A DNA stretch of 64,000 bases from Pseudomonadota bacterium (GTDB lineage Bacteria > Pseudomonadota > Gammaproteobacteria > Steroidobacterales > Steroidobacteraceae). Shown in pieces: positions 17,347 to 25,853 of this stretch. Numbering within the stretch: position 1 is the first letter of the stretch; each line of letters begins with the position of its first letter. The notes below the pieces were generated by a model. That model saw nothing but the letters and a program-made list of their open reading frames with translations. It made no database searches and was not told the origin of the DNA. The translations under genes were made by a program, and so were the position numbers. The DNA lies in contig JADJOO010000008.1 in the NCBI GenBank assembly GCA_016713725.1, forward strand, positions 144,707 through 208,706, in the 5' to 3' direction.

Positions 17347-18164
17347 TCGTCAGCAGTCTCGACCGCTTCGCGCAGCCGAGCAGTCATCTCACCCGGCCCG
17401 AAGTCGTTCATGCCCTCGATGAAACCGACAGGCCGGATGCCACGCACGGAGTTGGTCAGGAAGCATTCGTCAGCCTGGGCCAGGTCGTCCAGCGTGTAGT
17501 CGCCAATCTCGACGTGAATGCCGAGCGACTGCGCCAGGCGCAGCACGACTTCGCGCATCACGCCGGCAACACCGCAGTCGCTGATCTGCGGCGTCAGCAT
17601 TTCACCGCTGCGGACCAGGAACACATTGGCCGCCGTGGCACACACGATACGATCGTCGGTCGAGCGCATGAGGCCCTCGTCCACCGCGGGTTCGCGCAGC
17701 TCCGCGCCGGCGAGCACCTGTTCGAGTCGATTGAGGTGCTTGATTCCCGCGAGCCGGGGATTGCGGCCCAGCCGGGTCTCGCACACGCGCAAGGTGAGCG
17801 GCCGCGCTGCCTCGGATCCGGACACCTGCTGTGCCGTCGAGACGACGATGCGCGTCAGGCTCGGCTCGGCCGGGGGCGGATAGGCGCGCGGACCCGGACC
17901 CCGCGTCAGCGTGAGCTTGACCACGGCTGCGCCGAAGCCTTCAAGGGCACGCAGGCAATCCGTTTCGATGAGGTCGACCGGCGGCGGCGGCATACCCAGG
18001 CGGTGACAGCCTTCCGTGAGACGCGCCATGTGGCTCCGAAAGCGTCGCACCCCCCCGTTCGTCGCGCCCATCGTCTCGAACAGGCCATCGCCGTACTGCA
18101 GCCCGCGATCGTCCACCGACACGCTGCCGCCTTCGACGCCATTCACGAACTTCCGACCCATCAT
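17343..18164 (-). CDS. pabC: Aminodeoxychorismate lyase
   Basis: PLP enzyme of fold type IV that releases p-aminobenzoate from aminodeoxychorismate for folate. 273 residues. PLP lysine in LAGIKHLNRLEQVLAGAEL; substrate loop QYGDGLFETMGATNGGVRRF; closing motif FLTNSVRGIRPVGFIEGM. The D-amino acid transaminase and branched-chain aminotransferase relatives share this fold, but location between pabB and mltG is the classic pabC position. It overlaps both neighbours by four bases. Confidence 0.92.
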   Translation of the reverse strand: MMGRKFVNGVEGGSVSVDDRGLQYGDGLFETMGATNGGVRRFRSHMARLTEGCHRLGMPPPPVDLIETDCLRALEGFGAAVVKLTLTRGPGPRAYPPPAEPSLTRIVVSTAQQVSGSEAARPLTLRVCETRLGRNPRLAGIKHLNRLEQVLAGAELREPAVDEGLMRSTDDRIVCATAANVFLVRSGEMLTPQISDCGVAGVMREVVLRLAQSLGIHVEIGDYTLDDLAQADECFLTNSVRGIRPVGFIEGMNDFGPGEMTARLREAVETADE

Positions 18165-19510
18165 CGTCGTTCTCCCAGCGCGCGCAGGATTCCGTGTGCC
18201 TTCGCGCGGGTTTCGGCCAGTTCAGCCTCGGGTACGGAGTCTGCCACGATGCCGGCCCCGGTCCGAAATCCAATCTCACCGTCGCGTACGGTCAGTGTCC
18301 GGATCAGGATGTTCAGATCCATCGCGCCGTTCAAGTCGAGGTACCCGAGGGACCCGGTGTACGCGTCACGCGGCTCGCCCTCGAGCCCGGCGAGCAGGCT
18401 TATGCACCGCACCTTGGGGCAGCCGGTGATCGTCCCACCCGGAAACACGGCAGCGATCGCCTGGCCCGGCGTGACGTCATCGCGCAGGACGCCGCGCACG
18501 TTCGAGACGATGTGGTGCACCGTCGCATACGTTTCGATGGTCATGAACTCGTCGACCTCGACGGTGCCGCCGCGGCAGATACGACCCAGGTCGTTGCGTT
18601 CGAGGTCCACCAGCATGACGTGCTCGGCGCGTTCCTTTTCGTTGAGCCTGAGCTCGCTCTTGAGCGCCGCGTCGGCGACACGGTCCCGCCCGCGCGGACG
18701 CGTGCCGGCGATGGGCCGGGTGCTCGCGATGCCGTCCTGCAGTTGCAGCAGGCGCTCGGGCGATGAACTCAGCAGCGCGAAGTCGCCGAACTGTGCAAGC
18801 GCCGCGAAAGGTGCCGGGTTCGCGAGCCGCAGGGCTCGGTAAAGGTCCGGCACCGTGGCGCCTGGCGCCAGGCGGGCGCGCCAGGAACGCGAGAGATTGG
18901 CCTGGTAGACGTCGCCACGCGCGATCGCCTCGAGCACCTCGTGCATGCCCTCGAGGAACACCTGCGGTTCCTGCTCTTCGACCTCCGTGGCCAGTACGGC
19001 GGGCGCTATCCGCTTGTCCGCGCTGGCGACGACGGCGAAATCGGCACGGACCTGTTCCCGCAGCTGCTCGAGGACCCCGGCGTCGCGCGCAACGATGCGA
19101 ACCTCGCGGGTCCGCCGGTCGTGCATCAACGCGCCACGCATGCGCCACGCCACCGCACGCGGCAGGCGCGAGGCAGGCAAACGCAGCGTCGGTTCGATCT
19201 CGCCTGCAAGTTCGTAGCCGAGGTAGAGAAACCAACCGTCGGCGAACACGGCCCCGCTCGAGACCAGGGCGTCCGCGCCGCGTTCCCGGGCGACCCAGCG
19301 GTCCAGCGCATCCAGGAACCGGCCGCCGGCGGCCGCTTCGCGGACATCTCCCGCCAGACTGCCGTCAGGCAACTGCGAGAGCCGCTCGCCAGGCAGCGCG
19401 AACAGGACGTCGTGACGCCCGAGTGGCTCTGCACCGCTGACGCTCTCGAGCAGGACGGGATAACGGGCGGGAAAGCGCTCGTGCAGCGCGAGCAGGTCGG
19501 CTTCGCGCAT
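18161..19510 (-). CDS. pabB: Aminodeoxychorismate synthase component I (PabB) with PIAGT motif
   Basis: Chorismate-binding enzyme of 449 residues, making aminodeoxychorismate for folate. Conserved blocks: IARGDVYQANLSRSWRARL, AQFGDFALLSSSPERLLQL, HVMLVDLERNDLGRICRGG, PGGTITGCPKVRCISLL, GYLDLNGAMDLNILIRT. Where Escherichia coli PabB has the catalytic Lys of PIKGT, this protein has Ala (RPIAGTRPRG), as anthranilate synthase TrpE does. Location directly upstream of pabC argues for the folate role. The glutamine amidotransferase PabA is not in the window. It lies 21 bases downstream of fabF. Confidence 0.88.
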   Translation of the reverse strand: MREADLLALHERFPARYPVLLESVSGAEPLGRHDVLFALPGERLSQLPDGSLAGDVREAAAGGRFLDALDRWVARERGADALVSSGAVFADGWFLYLGYELAGEIEPTLRLPASRLPRAVAWRMRGALMHDRRTREVRIVARDAGVLEQLREQVRADFAVVASADKRIAPAVLATEVEEQEPQVFLEGMHEVLEAIARGDVYQANLSRSWRARLAPGATVPDLYRALRLANPAPFAALAQFGDFALLSSSPERLLQLQDGIASTRPIAGTRPRGRDRVADAALKSELRLNEKERAEHVMLVDLERNDLGRICRGGTVEVDEFMTIETYATVHHIVSNVRGVLRDDVTPGQAIAAVFPGGTITGCPKVRCISLLAGLEGEPRDAYTGSLGYLDLNGAMDLNILIRTLTVRDGEIGFRTGAGIVADSVPEAELAETRAKAHGILRALGERR

Positions 19511-19531
19511 GGCTGGCCGTGGCTCGCGCGC

Positions 19532-20776
19532 TCAGCTGAGCGCGCGGAAGACCAGGCTGCCGTTCGTGCCACCAAAGCCGAACGAATTCGACAGCGCGAT
19601 GCGGACCGGCGCCTGGCGTGCGGTACCCGGCACGTAATCGAGGTCGCATTCCGGATCCGGGTTCTCGAGGTTGATCGTCGGCGGCAGCACGCCGTCGCGA
19701 ATCGCAAGGATCGAGAAGATCGCTTCGACGACACCGGCTGCACCGAGCAGGTGCCCGGTCATCGACTTGGTCGAGCTCACCGCGACCTTGCGCGCGTGGT
19801 CGCCGAGCGCACGCTTGATCGCGATCGTCTCGGCGCGGTCGCCGAGTTCGGTCGACGTGGCGTGCGCGTTGATGTAGTCGACCGCTTCGACGTTGATCTC
19901 GGCATCGCGGATGGCTGCGGTCATCGCGAGCCGCGCACCCTCGCCGTCGTCCGGCGGCGACGTGATGTGATGCGCGTCGCCGCTCATGCCGAAGCCGACG
20001 AGCTCCGCGTAAATCTGCGCGCCGCGTGCCTTCGCGTGCTCGTACTCTTCGAGGACGACGGCTCCGCCGCCCTCCGCCATCACGAAACCATCGCGGTCCT
20101 TGTCCCAGGGACGGCTTGCGCGCGCGGGCTCGCCATTGCGCAGCGAGAGTGCGCGCGCCTGGCAGAAGCTGCCGACGCCGAGCGGCGTGAACGCCATCTC
20201 GGAACCGCCTGCAACCATGACGTCGGCGTCGCCGTACTGGATCAGGCGGCATGCCAGGCCGATCGAATGCGTCGACGTCGTGCATGCCGTGACCAGCGCA
20301 ATGTTAGGTCCGCGCAGGCCGTGATGGATCGACACCTGTCCGGCGGCTGCGTTGATGATGCTGCCGGGGATAAAGAACGGAGAAATCTTGCGCGGCGTCC
20401 TTGCCTCGAGCCACTTCGCCGTGTTCTCTTCGATGGTCGAGAGTCCGCCGATGCCGGCGCCCATGGCGACGCCGATGCGCGCGCAGTTCGCCTCGGTGAC
20501 CTCGAAGCCGCAATCCTTGATGGCTTGCGTAGCGGAGGCAACGCCGAACGGAACGAACGGATCGAATTTCCGCAGGTCCTTGGGCGCCATGTACTCCTCG
20601 GCATTGAAGCCCTGTGCCTGCCCGCCAATGCGGACCGGGAAGGCGCTCAGGTCCATCTTGTCGATGTGGCCAATGCCGCTGCGACCGTTGACGATGCCTT
20701 CCCAGGCGGTTGCGACGGTGCTGCCGAGCGGGGAAACGATGCCTAAACCTGTGACGACGACTCTGCGCCTGGACAA
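19532..20776 (-). CDS. fabF: 3-oxoacyl-ACP synthase II
   Basis: Condensing enzyme of fatty acid elongation, 414 residues. Catalytic triad: Cys in VTACTTSTHSIG, His in INAHATSTELGD, His in SMTGHLLGAAGVVE (with the preceding conserved Lys). It opens with SRRRVVVTGLGIVSPLG and ends ALSNSFGFGGTNGSLVF. The only start in register with the family is TTG at 20774-20776. It is preceded by acpP in the usual fab order. Confidence 0.95.
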   Translation of the reverse strand: MSRRRVVVTGLGIVSPLGSTVATAWEGIVNGRSGIGHIDKMDLSAFPVRIGGQAQGFNAEEYMAPKDLRKFDPFVPFGVASATQAIKDCGFEVTEANCARIGVAMGAGIGGLSTIEENTAKWLEARTPRKISPFFIPGSIINAAAGQVSIHHGLRGPNIALVTACTTSTHSIGLACRLIQYGDADVMVAGGSEMAFTPLGVGSFCQARALSLRNGEPARASRPWDKDRDGFVMAEGGGAVVLEEYEHAKARGAQIYAELVGFGMSGDAHHITSPPDDGEGARLAMTAAIRDAEINVEAVDYINAHATSTELGDRAETIAIKRALGDHARKVAVSSTKSMTGHLLGAAGVVEAIFSILAIRDGVLPPTINLENPDPECDLDYVPGTARQAPVRIALSNSFGFGGTNGSLVFRALS

Positions 20777-20851
20777 GCTGGGTCCCCCCGAATATTCACT
20801 GGAACGATGTTGCAGGACCGCCTTCCGTGGCGGTCCGGCACGAGGCGCTGC

Positions 20852-21094
20852 TCAGGCCTGGGTGCGGCGCTCGTTGATGTAGTCGATAGCCTGCTGCACG
20901 GTCGTGATCTTCTCGGCGTCCTCGTCGGGAATTTCGGTCTCGAATTCCTCTTCGAGCGCCATCACGAGTTCGACAGTGTCGAGCGAGTCTGCACCGAGGT
21001 CGTCGACGAAGGAGGACTCGTTGGTGACTTCCTCTTCCTTGACGCCCAGTTGCTCGGCGACGATCGCCTTCACCCGCTGTTCAATACTGCTCAT
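20852..21094 (-). CDS. acpP: Acyl carrier protein
   Basis: 80 residues, the standard length, starting at ATG 21092-21094. Ser37 in GADSLDTVELVMALEE is the 4'-phosphopantetheine site. It is strongly acidic, with helices II and III typical of fatty-acid ACPs (EFETEIPDEDAEKITTV). It carries growing acyl chains for FabD, FabG and FabF encoded on either side. The frame is open further upstream, but the extension has no similarity and is excluded. Confidence 0.97.
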   Translation of the reverse strand: MSSIEQRVKAIVAEQLGVKEEEVTNESSFVDDLGADSLDTVELVMALEEEFETEIPDEDAEKITTVQQAIDYINERRTQA

Positions 21095-21214
21095 TGTCGT
21101 AGGGATCCTTTGGAAGGAAACAAAATATGCCGATCCGGGCCTGCAAGGGACCGGCATGGGGCGCGTATTCTATGTTAAGGCCGTGGCAAGGGTCCAATTG
21201 GCCAGAAAAGCCAA

Positions 21215-21961
21215 TCAGATCATGTACATACCGCCGTTTACGTGCAGGGTTTCGCCGGTGATGTAGGCTGCTTCGGGCCCCGCCAGGAAGGCAACGGCTG
21301 CCGCACTGTCGCCCGGCGAACCCAGGCGGCCGAGCGGAACCTGCGTCAGCAGCGCCGTTTTCTGGCCCTCGCCGAGGGCATCGGTCATGTCCGTGACGAT
21401 GAACCCTGGAGCCACCACGTTGACTGTGATGTTGCGCGAGCCGACTTCGCGCGCAAGGCTCTTGCTGAAGCCGATCATGCCGGCCTTGGCCGCCGCGTAG
21501 TTGGTCTGGCCGGCGTTACCCATGACGCCGATGACGGATGCGATGTTCACGATCCGGCCTTTGCGCGCCTTCATCATTCCGCGCATGACGGCCTTGCAGG
21601 TACGGTACACGGCGCTCAGGTCGGTATCGAGCACCGCCTGCCAGTCGTCCGCGCTCATGCGCATGAGCAGGCCGTCGCGCGTGATGCCGGCGTTGTTGAC
21701 GAGGACCGACGGCGTGCCTTCCACGGCTTCCACAGCCTTGAAACACGCCTCGACGGCACCCGCCTCGGCGACGTTCAGCACCACGCCACGCCCCGTGATG
21801 CCCGCCTCCTTGAGGTACGTGTCGATCGTCCGGGCACCGGCGGCCGTCGTGGCGGTGCCCACGACGCGTGCACCGCGCTTACCGAGCTCCAGCGCGATGG
21901 CGCGGCCGATGCCGCGCGTGGCGCCAGTGATCAGTGCGAATTCGCCGGCGAGGCTGCTCAT
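21215..21961 (-). CDS. fabG: 3-oxoacyl-ACP reductase
   Basis: Short-chain dehydrogenase of 248 residues. NADPH motif LITGATRGIGRAIALELG; NNAGITRDGLLMRM; catalytic Ser-Tyr-Lys in NIASVIGVMGN and QTNYAAAKAGMIGFSKSLAR. C-terminus ITGETLHVNGGMYMI is typical of FabG. The start ATG 21959-21961 overlaps the fabD stop (ATGA), which fixes the start against longer alternatives. Confidence 0.95.
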   Translation of the reverse strand: MSSLAGEFALITGATRGIGRAIALELGKRGARVVGTATTAAGARTIDTYLKEAGITGRGVVLNVAEAGAVEACFKAVEAVEGTPSVLVNNAGITRDGLLMRMSADDWQAVLDTDLSAVYRTCKAVMRGMMKARKGRIVNIASVIGVMGNAGQTNYAAAKAGMIGFSKSLAREVGSRNITVNVVAPGFIVTDMTDALGEGQKTALLTQVPLGRLGSPGDSAAAVAFLAGPEAAYITGETLHVNGGMYMI

Positions 21962-22905
21962 GCGTTTTCTCCACAGGCGGCCAGCGCGGCCGCGATCGAT
22001 GCCGGATCTTCGAGCGCGAACATCTTGAGGTCGGGCCTGCGCTCGATGCGGCGGTTGAGCGACGTCAATACCTTGCCCGGCCCGCATTCGACGAACGTGG
22101 TGGCTCCGCCTGCGAGCATGGCGCGAACGGTGTCGGCCCAGCGCACGGGCTTGAACAACTGTTCCTTGAGGGACTGGCGGATGCCAGCGGGCGAACTGTG
22201 TTTGCGCACGTCCACGGTGTAGACGTCGGCGACGTTCGGCAGTCGCACGTCCACGGTCGCGAGCTTTGCCGCGAGCCGCTCAGCCGCGCCCACCATCAGG
22301 CTGCTGTGCCAAGGGCCACTTACGGGCAGCAGCACTGCGCGCTTGGCACCGCGGGCCTTCGCGGCATCGATCGTTCGCGCAACCGCCGTCGCATTGCCCG
22401 CGATGACGGTCTGGCCGGGAGCATTGAAATTCACGGGTTCGACCACCTCACCCTGCGCTGCTTCCCTGCAGGCTGCGTCGAGATCCGCGTCCTCGAGCCC
22501 GAGGATTGCCGCCATCGCTCCCTGCCCTACCGGCACGGCCTGCTGCATCACCTGACCGCGGAAGCGGACCACGTCGATGGCCGTCTTGAAGTCCATCGCG
22601 TCCGAGCACACCAGCGCGGTGTATTCACCGAGGCTGTGTCCCGCCATGGCTACGGGCCGCGGCCCACCGCGACCAATCCAGACACGCCACGTCGCGACTC
22701 CGGCAGCCAGCATCGCCGGCTGCGTGCACTCCGTGGAGACGAGATCGGACTCGGGCCCGTGCTGGCAGAGTGCCCAGAGGTCGTAACCGAGCACGTCGCT
22801 CGCTTCGGCAAACGTTGCGCGCACGACGGGCTCCGCCGCGCCGAGTTCGGCGAGCATGCCGACGGACTGGGACCCCTGCCCCGGAAAGACGAAAGCGAGT
22901 GACAT
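21958..22905 (-). CDS. fabD: Malonyl-CoA:ACP transacylase
   Basis: Loads malonyl groups onto ACP. 315 residues starting MSLAFVFPGQGSQSVGML. Nucleophile Ser in AMAGHSLGEYTALVCS; Arg in DVVRFRGQVMQQAVPVGQGA; catalytic His in PVSGPWHSSLMVGA. It is the first gene of the fab-pab-mltG-tmk-holB-pilZ run, and no fabH or plsX precedes it here. Confidence 0.95.
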   Translation of the reverse strand: MSLAFVFPGQGSQSVGMLAELGAAEPVVRATFAEASDVLGYDLWALCQHGPESDLVSTECTQPAMLAAGVATWRVWIGRGGPRPVAMAGHSLGEYTALVCSDAMDFKTAIDVVRFRGQVMQQAVPVGQGAMAAILGLEDADLDAACREAAQGEVVEPVNFNAPGQTVIAGNATAVARTIDAAKARGAKRAVLLPVSGPWHSSLMVGAAERLAAKLATVDVRLPNVADVYTVDVRKHSSPAGIRQSLKEQLFKPVRWADTVRAMLAGGATTFVECGPGKVLTSLNRRIERRPDLKMFALEDPASIAAALAACGENA

Positions 22906-22958
22906 CGGCAGTGTTCCCCTGGTGACCGTCCGGCGGCCAATCTTGACGCCAGGGCGCG

Positions 22959-22964
22959 ATTATA
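22959..22964 (-). promoter_or_regulatory. Candidate -10 element for the fabD operon
   Basis: TATAAT on the minus strand, 54 bases upstream of the fabD start and overlapping the stop codon of the rhomboid gene. No good -35 hexamer is visible. It is plausible because all genes from fabD to pilZ are tightly packed and need a promoter upstream of fabD. Confidence 0.4.
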
Positions 22965-23589
22965 GCGATGCAGCCGCAGATCGCTGCCGCCACAGCATCC
23001 AGAGCGCCGCCGCCGCACCCCCGATCGCGCCGTAGGTATGGGCCTGGTGGATGACCGGCACTGCCAGCGTCAAAGCCGTGAACGGCAGCGGGCCCACCAG
23101 GTGCTCCCAGCCGAGCTTGAACGCAAACAGCCCCGCCACCAGCGCGGTGATGGCATCGGGCGTGCGCCACAACCAGGCACAGATCCCCGCTGCCATCAGG
23201 CCGTGCAGCGCGCCGGAAAACCCCACGTACCACTCGAGTTGCGGCTCGAATACGAGGAACCCGAGATCGACCGCGACGGTCGAAGCGACGAGGATGGCGA
23301 TCCAGCCGCGGAGATCGAATTCGCGTGCGAAGAGCGCGGCGACGAGCGCGAGTCCGACGAGGTTCCAGGCGAGATGCGTCAGGTCGTAATGGAAAAAATG
23401 GGCGGTGACGAGCCGCGCGTATTCGCCGCCGGCCAGGATGGCGGCACGATCGTAGGGCAGGGTCTCCCACGCCGGCGCGCCGAGCAGCTGGGCCGCGACG
23501 AGCACGAGCGCGACCACGACCGGTGCGCGCCATGCGCGTGCGCCGAGTTGCGCCAGGTGCAGCAGTTGCGAGAGACGTCCCAGGTTCAT
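22960..23589 (-). CDS. Rhombosortase-like rhomboid intramembrane serine protease
   Basis: 209 residues with about six hydrophobic helices. Rhomboid landmarks are HFFHYDLTHLAWNLVGL, the nucleophile motif GFSGALHGLMAAG and the catalytic His in HQAHTYGAIGG. The GxSGxLHG form is characteristic of rhombosortases, which cleave the C-terminal GlyGly-CTERM anchor of proteins exported by type II secretion. The gene is divergent from gspG by 70 bases, which fits that role. No GlyGly-CTERM protein is visible in the window. Confidence 0.8.
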   Translation of the reverse strand: MNLGRLSQLLHLAQLGARAWRAPVVVALVLVAAQLLGAPAWETLPYDRAAILAGGEYARLVTAHFFHYDLTHLAWNLVGLALVAALFAREFDLRGWIAILVASTVAVDLGFLVFEPQLEWYVGFSGALHGLMAAGICAWLWRTPDAITALVAGLFAFKLGWEHLVGPLPFTALTLAVPVIHQAHTYGAIGGAAAALWMLWRQRSAAASL

Positions 23590-23620
23590 GCGTGCGCCGG
23601 ATCCAACGGCATGGGTTTGC

Positions 23621-23626
23621 TATGAT
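23621..23626 (+). promoter_or_regulatory. Candidate -10 element for gspG
   Basis: TATGAT, one mismatch from the consensus, 34 bases upstream of the gspG start in the divergent gap with the rhombosortase-like gene. No clear -35 element is visible. Eight gsp genes follow without gaps and would share this promoter. Confidence 0.35.
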
Positions 23627-23659
23627 CACTGAAATCTACCGTCAACCACGGCACTCCAC

Positions 23660-24097
23660 ATGACATTTACCGGATTGCGCCGCAGTCGCGGCTTTACGCT
23701 GATCGAGATCATGGTCGTCGTCGTGATCCTCGGCATCCTTGCCGCGCTGGTCGCACCGAACGTGATCCGTCGCATCGACGATGCGCGCGTCACCAAGGCC
23801 AAGCAGGACATCCGCGCGTACGAAACGGCGCTCAACCTGTACCGGATGGACAACTTCCGCTACCCGACCACGGAACAGGGCCTGCAGTCGCTCGTCACGC
23901 GCCCTGCCGACCCGAACATCAAGAACTGGAAGGAAGGCGGCTACATCGACGGCATGAAGAAGGACCCCTGGGGCAACGACTACGCTTACATCGCGCCCGG
24001 CACGCGTGGCGAGTTCGACCTCTACACGCTGGGCGCCGATGGCCAGCCCGGTGGCGAGGGTCCCGATGCCGACATCGGCAACTGGAACATCGAATAG
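23660..24097 (+). CDS. gspG: Type II secretion major pseudopilin GspG
   Basis: Major pseudopilin, 145 residues. Prepilin peptidase site RSRG/FTLIEIMVVVVILGIL with Glu at +5, then the long helix. The calcium-site region and C-terminus are typical (YPTTEQGLQSLVTRP, KKDPWGNDYAYIAPG, EFDLYTLGADGQPGGEGPDA). It forms the pseudopilus shaft in the periplasm. It is first in a contiguous gspGHIJKLMN set; gspC, D, E, F and O are not in the window. Confidence 0.96.
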   Translation: MTFTGLRRSRGFTLIEIMVVVVILGILAALVAPNVIRRIDDARVTKAKQDIRAYETALNLYRMDNFRYPTTEQGLQSLVTRPADPNIKNWKEGGYIDGMKKDPWGNDYAYIAPGTRGEFDLYTLGADGQPGGEGPDADIGNWNIE

Positions 24098-24101
24098 TCC
24101 C

Positions 24102-24650
24102 GTGACGCGGCTCGCAGCCGCACGCCGCACCTCGGGGTTCACCCTGCTCGAGGTGCTCGTCGTCGTCGTCATCATCGGCATTCTCACCTCGATGGCAGTG
24201 ATCTCGGTCAACGTGCTCGGCGGCGATCACGAGATGCAGCAGGAAGCCGAGCGCCTGCAGGCCATCCTGCTGCAAACGCGTGAGGACGCCATCCTGCAGA
24301 GCCGCGACATCGGCATGCGGCTCGACGCAACGGGTTACGAGTTTCTCGCGTATGACGGCCGCGTCCAGCGCTGGAACGCGGTCGAAGACGACCCCCTGCT
24401 GCGCGCTCGCTCGATGCCCGATGGCCTGCGGCTCTCGCTGCGGCTCGAGGACCGCGACGTGCAGTTGAAGCAACGCCAGCCAGCGACCGAGCGCGACCTC
24501 ATCCAGCCGCAGGTAATCCTGCAGGCGTCGGGCGAACAGGTTCCGTTCGACGTCGGCTTCGCGCGCGACGGCACCGACGAGCAGCGCCGCGTGAGCGGCA
24601 CGGTCGAAGGCAGGATCGAAGTGCACGACGACACCCGCGACAAACGTTGA
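24102..24650 (+). CDS. gspH: Type II secretion minor pseudopilin GspH
   Basis: 182 residues from a GTG start at 24102, five bases after the gspG stop. Prepilin site TSG/FTLLEVLVVVVIIGILT with Glu at +5. The C-terminal GspH domain contains LLQTREDAILQSRDIGMRL and VQRWNAVEDDPLLR. Its stop overlaps the region of the next start. It is a minor pseudopilin near the pilus tip. Confidence 0.9.
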   Translation: MTRLAAARRTSGFTLLEVLVVVVIIGILTSMAVISVNVLGGDHEMQQEAERLQAILLQTREDAILQSRDIGMRLDATGYEFLAYDGRVQRWNAVEDDPLLRARSMPDGLRLSLRLEDRDVQLKQRQPATERDLIQPQVILQASGEQVPFDVGFARDGTDEQRRVSGTVEGRIEVHDDTRDKR

Positions 24651-24652
24651 CG

Positions 24653-25209
24653 ATGCGCCGCTCCGCCACTCGCTCGTTGGCCCAGCATGGTTTCACGCTG
24701 ATCGAAGTGCTCGCCGCGCTCGTCATCGTCGCGCTCGGCATGATCGCGGCGATCCAGGCCGTGACGCAGTCGGCACGCAACGGAACTTACCTGCGCGACA
24801 AGACCCTGGCGCATTGGATCGGCATGAATGTGCTGACCGAGCAACGCCTGCAGGCATCGGCACCTGACATTGCCGAATCGACGGGACGCGTCGAATTCGC
24901 GGACCAGCGCTGGCAGTGGTCGATGAAGGTCACGCAGACCCAGGTCGCCAGCCTGCGGCGCATCGACATCGCCGTGCACCGCGCAGAGACGCCCGACGGC
25001 ACGCCACTCGCCAACGTCTCCGGTTTCTATAGCGAAGCCGTCGGCGGCGCCGGCGGCGGCGGCGGCAGCACGCAGTGGGCAGGCACGGGCGCGCCCGGCA
25101 CCGGTGACGAAGACGAAGACGAAGACGAAGACACGGATGGGTCCGTGCCGGCGCCGCAGCGGCCCCGGGCCAGCCGCGGCCGGCCTTGCCGACGGACCCG
25201 GAAGAATGA
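24653..25209 (+). CDS. gspI: Type II secretion minor pseudopilin GspI with acidic tail, probable frameshift near the end
   Basis: Prepilin site AQHG/FTLIEVLAALVIVALG and GspI body (NGTYLRDKTLAHWIGMNVL, RWQWSMKVTQTQVASLRRID). After about 125 residues, where GspI normally ends, come a Gly-rich stretch and a (GACGAA)n repeat at about 25106-25133 encoding alternating Asp-Glu. In its own frame the coding then runs on over gspJ to 25519 with unlikely sequence. A one-base change after the repeat gives an end (PGQPRPALPTDPEE) with TGA 25207-25209 overlapping the gspJ ATG, which I prefer. The 3' end is therefore uncertain. Confidence 0.75.
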
Positions 25210-25853
25210 GCCTCCGCGCATTCCAGCACCGGCCTGCGGGTCCTGCAGCCCGTACGCGCGGCTTCACGCTGCTCGAAGTACTGGTGGCGATCGCAATTTT
25301 CGCGTTCGTCGGCGTAATGGCGCTGTCGGGGTACACGCAGCTGCAGCAGCAGACCGAGTACCAGCAGATGCGTCTCGAACGCGTGCGCGAGGTACAGCGC
25401 GCCGTGCAGACACTGGCACAGGACCTCACGCAGATCGAGCCGCGCCCGATCCGGGAGCCAATCGGCGACCAGCGGGTCCCCGCAGTGCTGGCCGGCGAGT
25501 CGGTCGAATACAGGCTTGAGTTCACGCGGTCCGGCTGGCTGAACACGGCGGGCCTGCCGCGACCAACACTGCAACGCGTGGGTTATCGGCTGGACCAGGA
25601 CGGCCTTTGGCGCGATCACTGGCGCGTGCTCGATCGCACGCAAGCCGCCGAACCCGTGCGCGTGCGGCTCCTGGGCGGCGTGCGCTCGGTCACCTTCCGC
25701 TTCATGTCGCCATCGCTGGAATGGGTCGACCGCTGGCCACAGCTGGGCGGCAATCCCGTCGAACAGGAACGGCTGCGACCCGCCGCGGTCGAAGTCACGC
25801 TCGACCTCGAGGACTGGGGCGAGATCAAGCGCATCGTCGAGGTGGCGGGCTGA
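25206..25853 (+). CDS. gspJ: Type II secretion minor pseudopilin GspJ
   Basis: 215 residues from ATG 25206. Prepilin site ARTRG/FTLLEVLVAIAIFAFV with Glu at +5. Conserved GspJ segments: QRAVQTLAQDLTQIEPRPIR, VEYRLEFTRSGWLN, RPTLQRVGYRLDQDGLWRDH. It forms the tip complex with GspI and GspK. The stop TGA overlaps the gspK ATG (ATGA arrangement at 25851-25855). Confidence 0.92.
   Translation: MSLRAFQHRPAGPAARTRGFTLLEVLVAIAIFAFVGVMALSGYTQLQQQTEYQQMRLERVREVQRAVQTLAQDLTQIEPRPIREPIGDQRVPAVLAGESVEYRLEFTRSGWLNTAGLPRPTLQRVGYRLDQDGLWRDHWRVLDRTQAAEPVRVRLLGGVRSVTFRFMSPSLEWVDRWPQLGGNPVEQERLRPAAVEVTLDLEDWGEIKRIVEVAG

Noticed and set aside
25206..25519. C-terminal extension of GspI of about 100 residues as a novel domain
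   Set aside because: It overlaps gspJ in another frame, is Arg/Ala/Pro-rich shadow-like sequence, and a one-base correction gives a stop overlapping the gspJ start.
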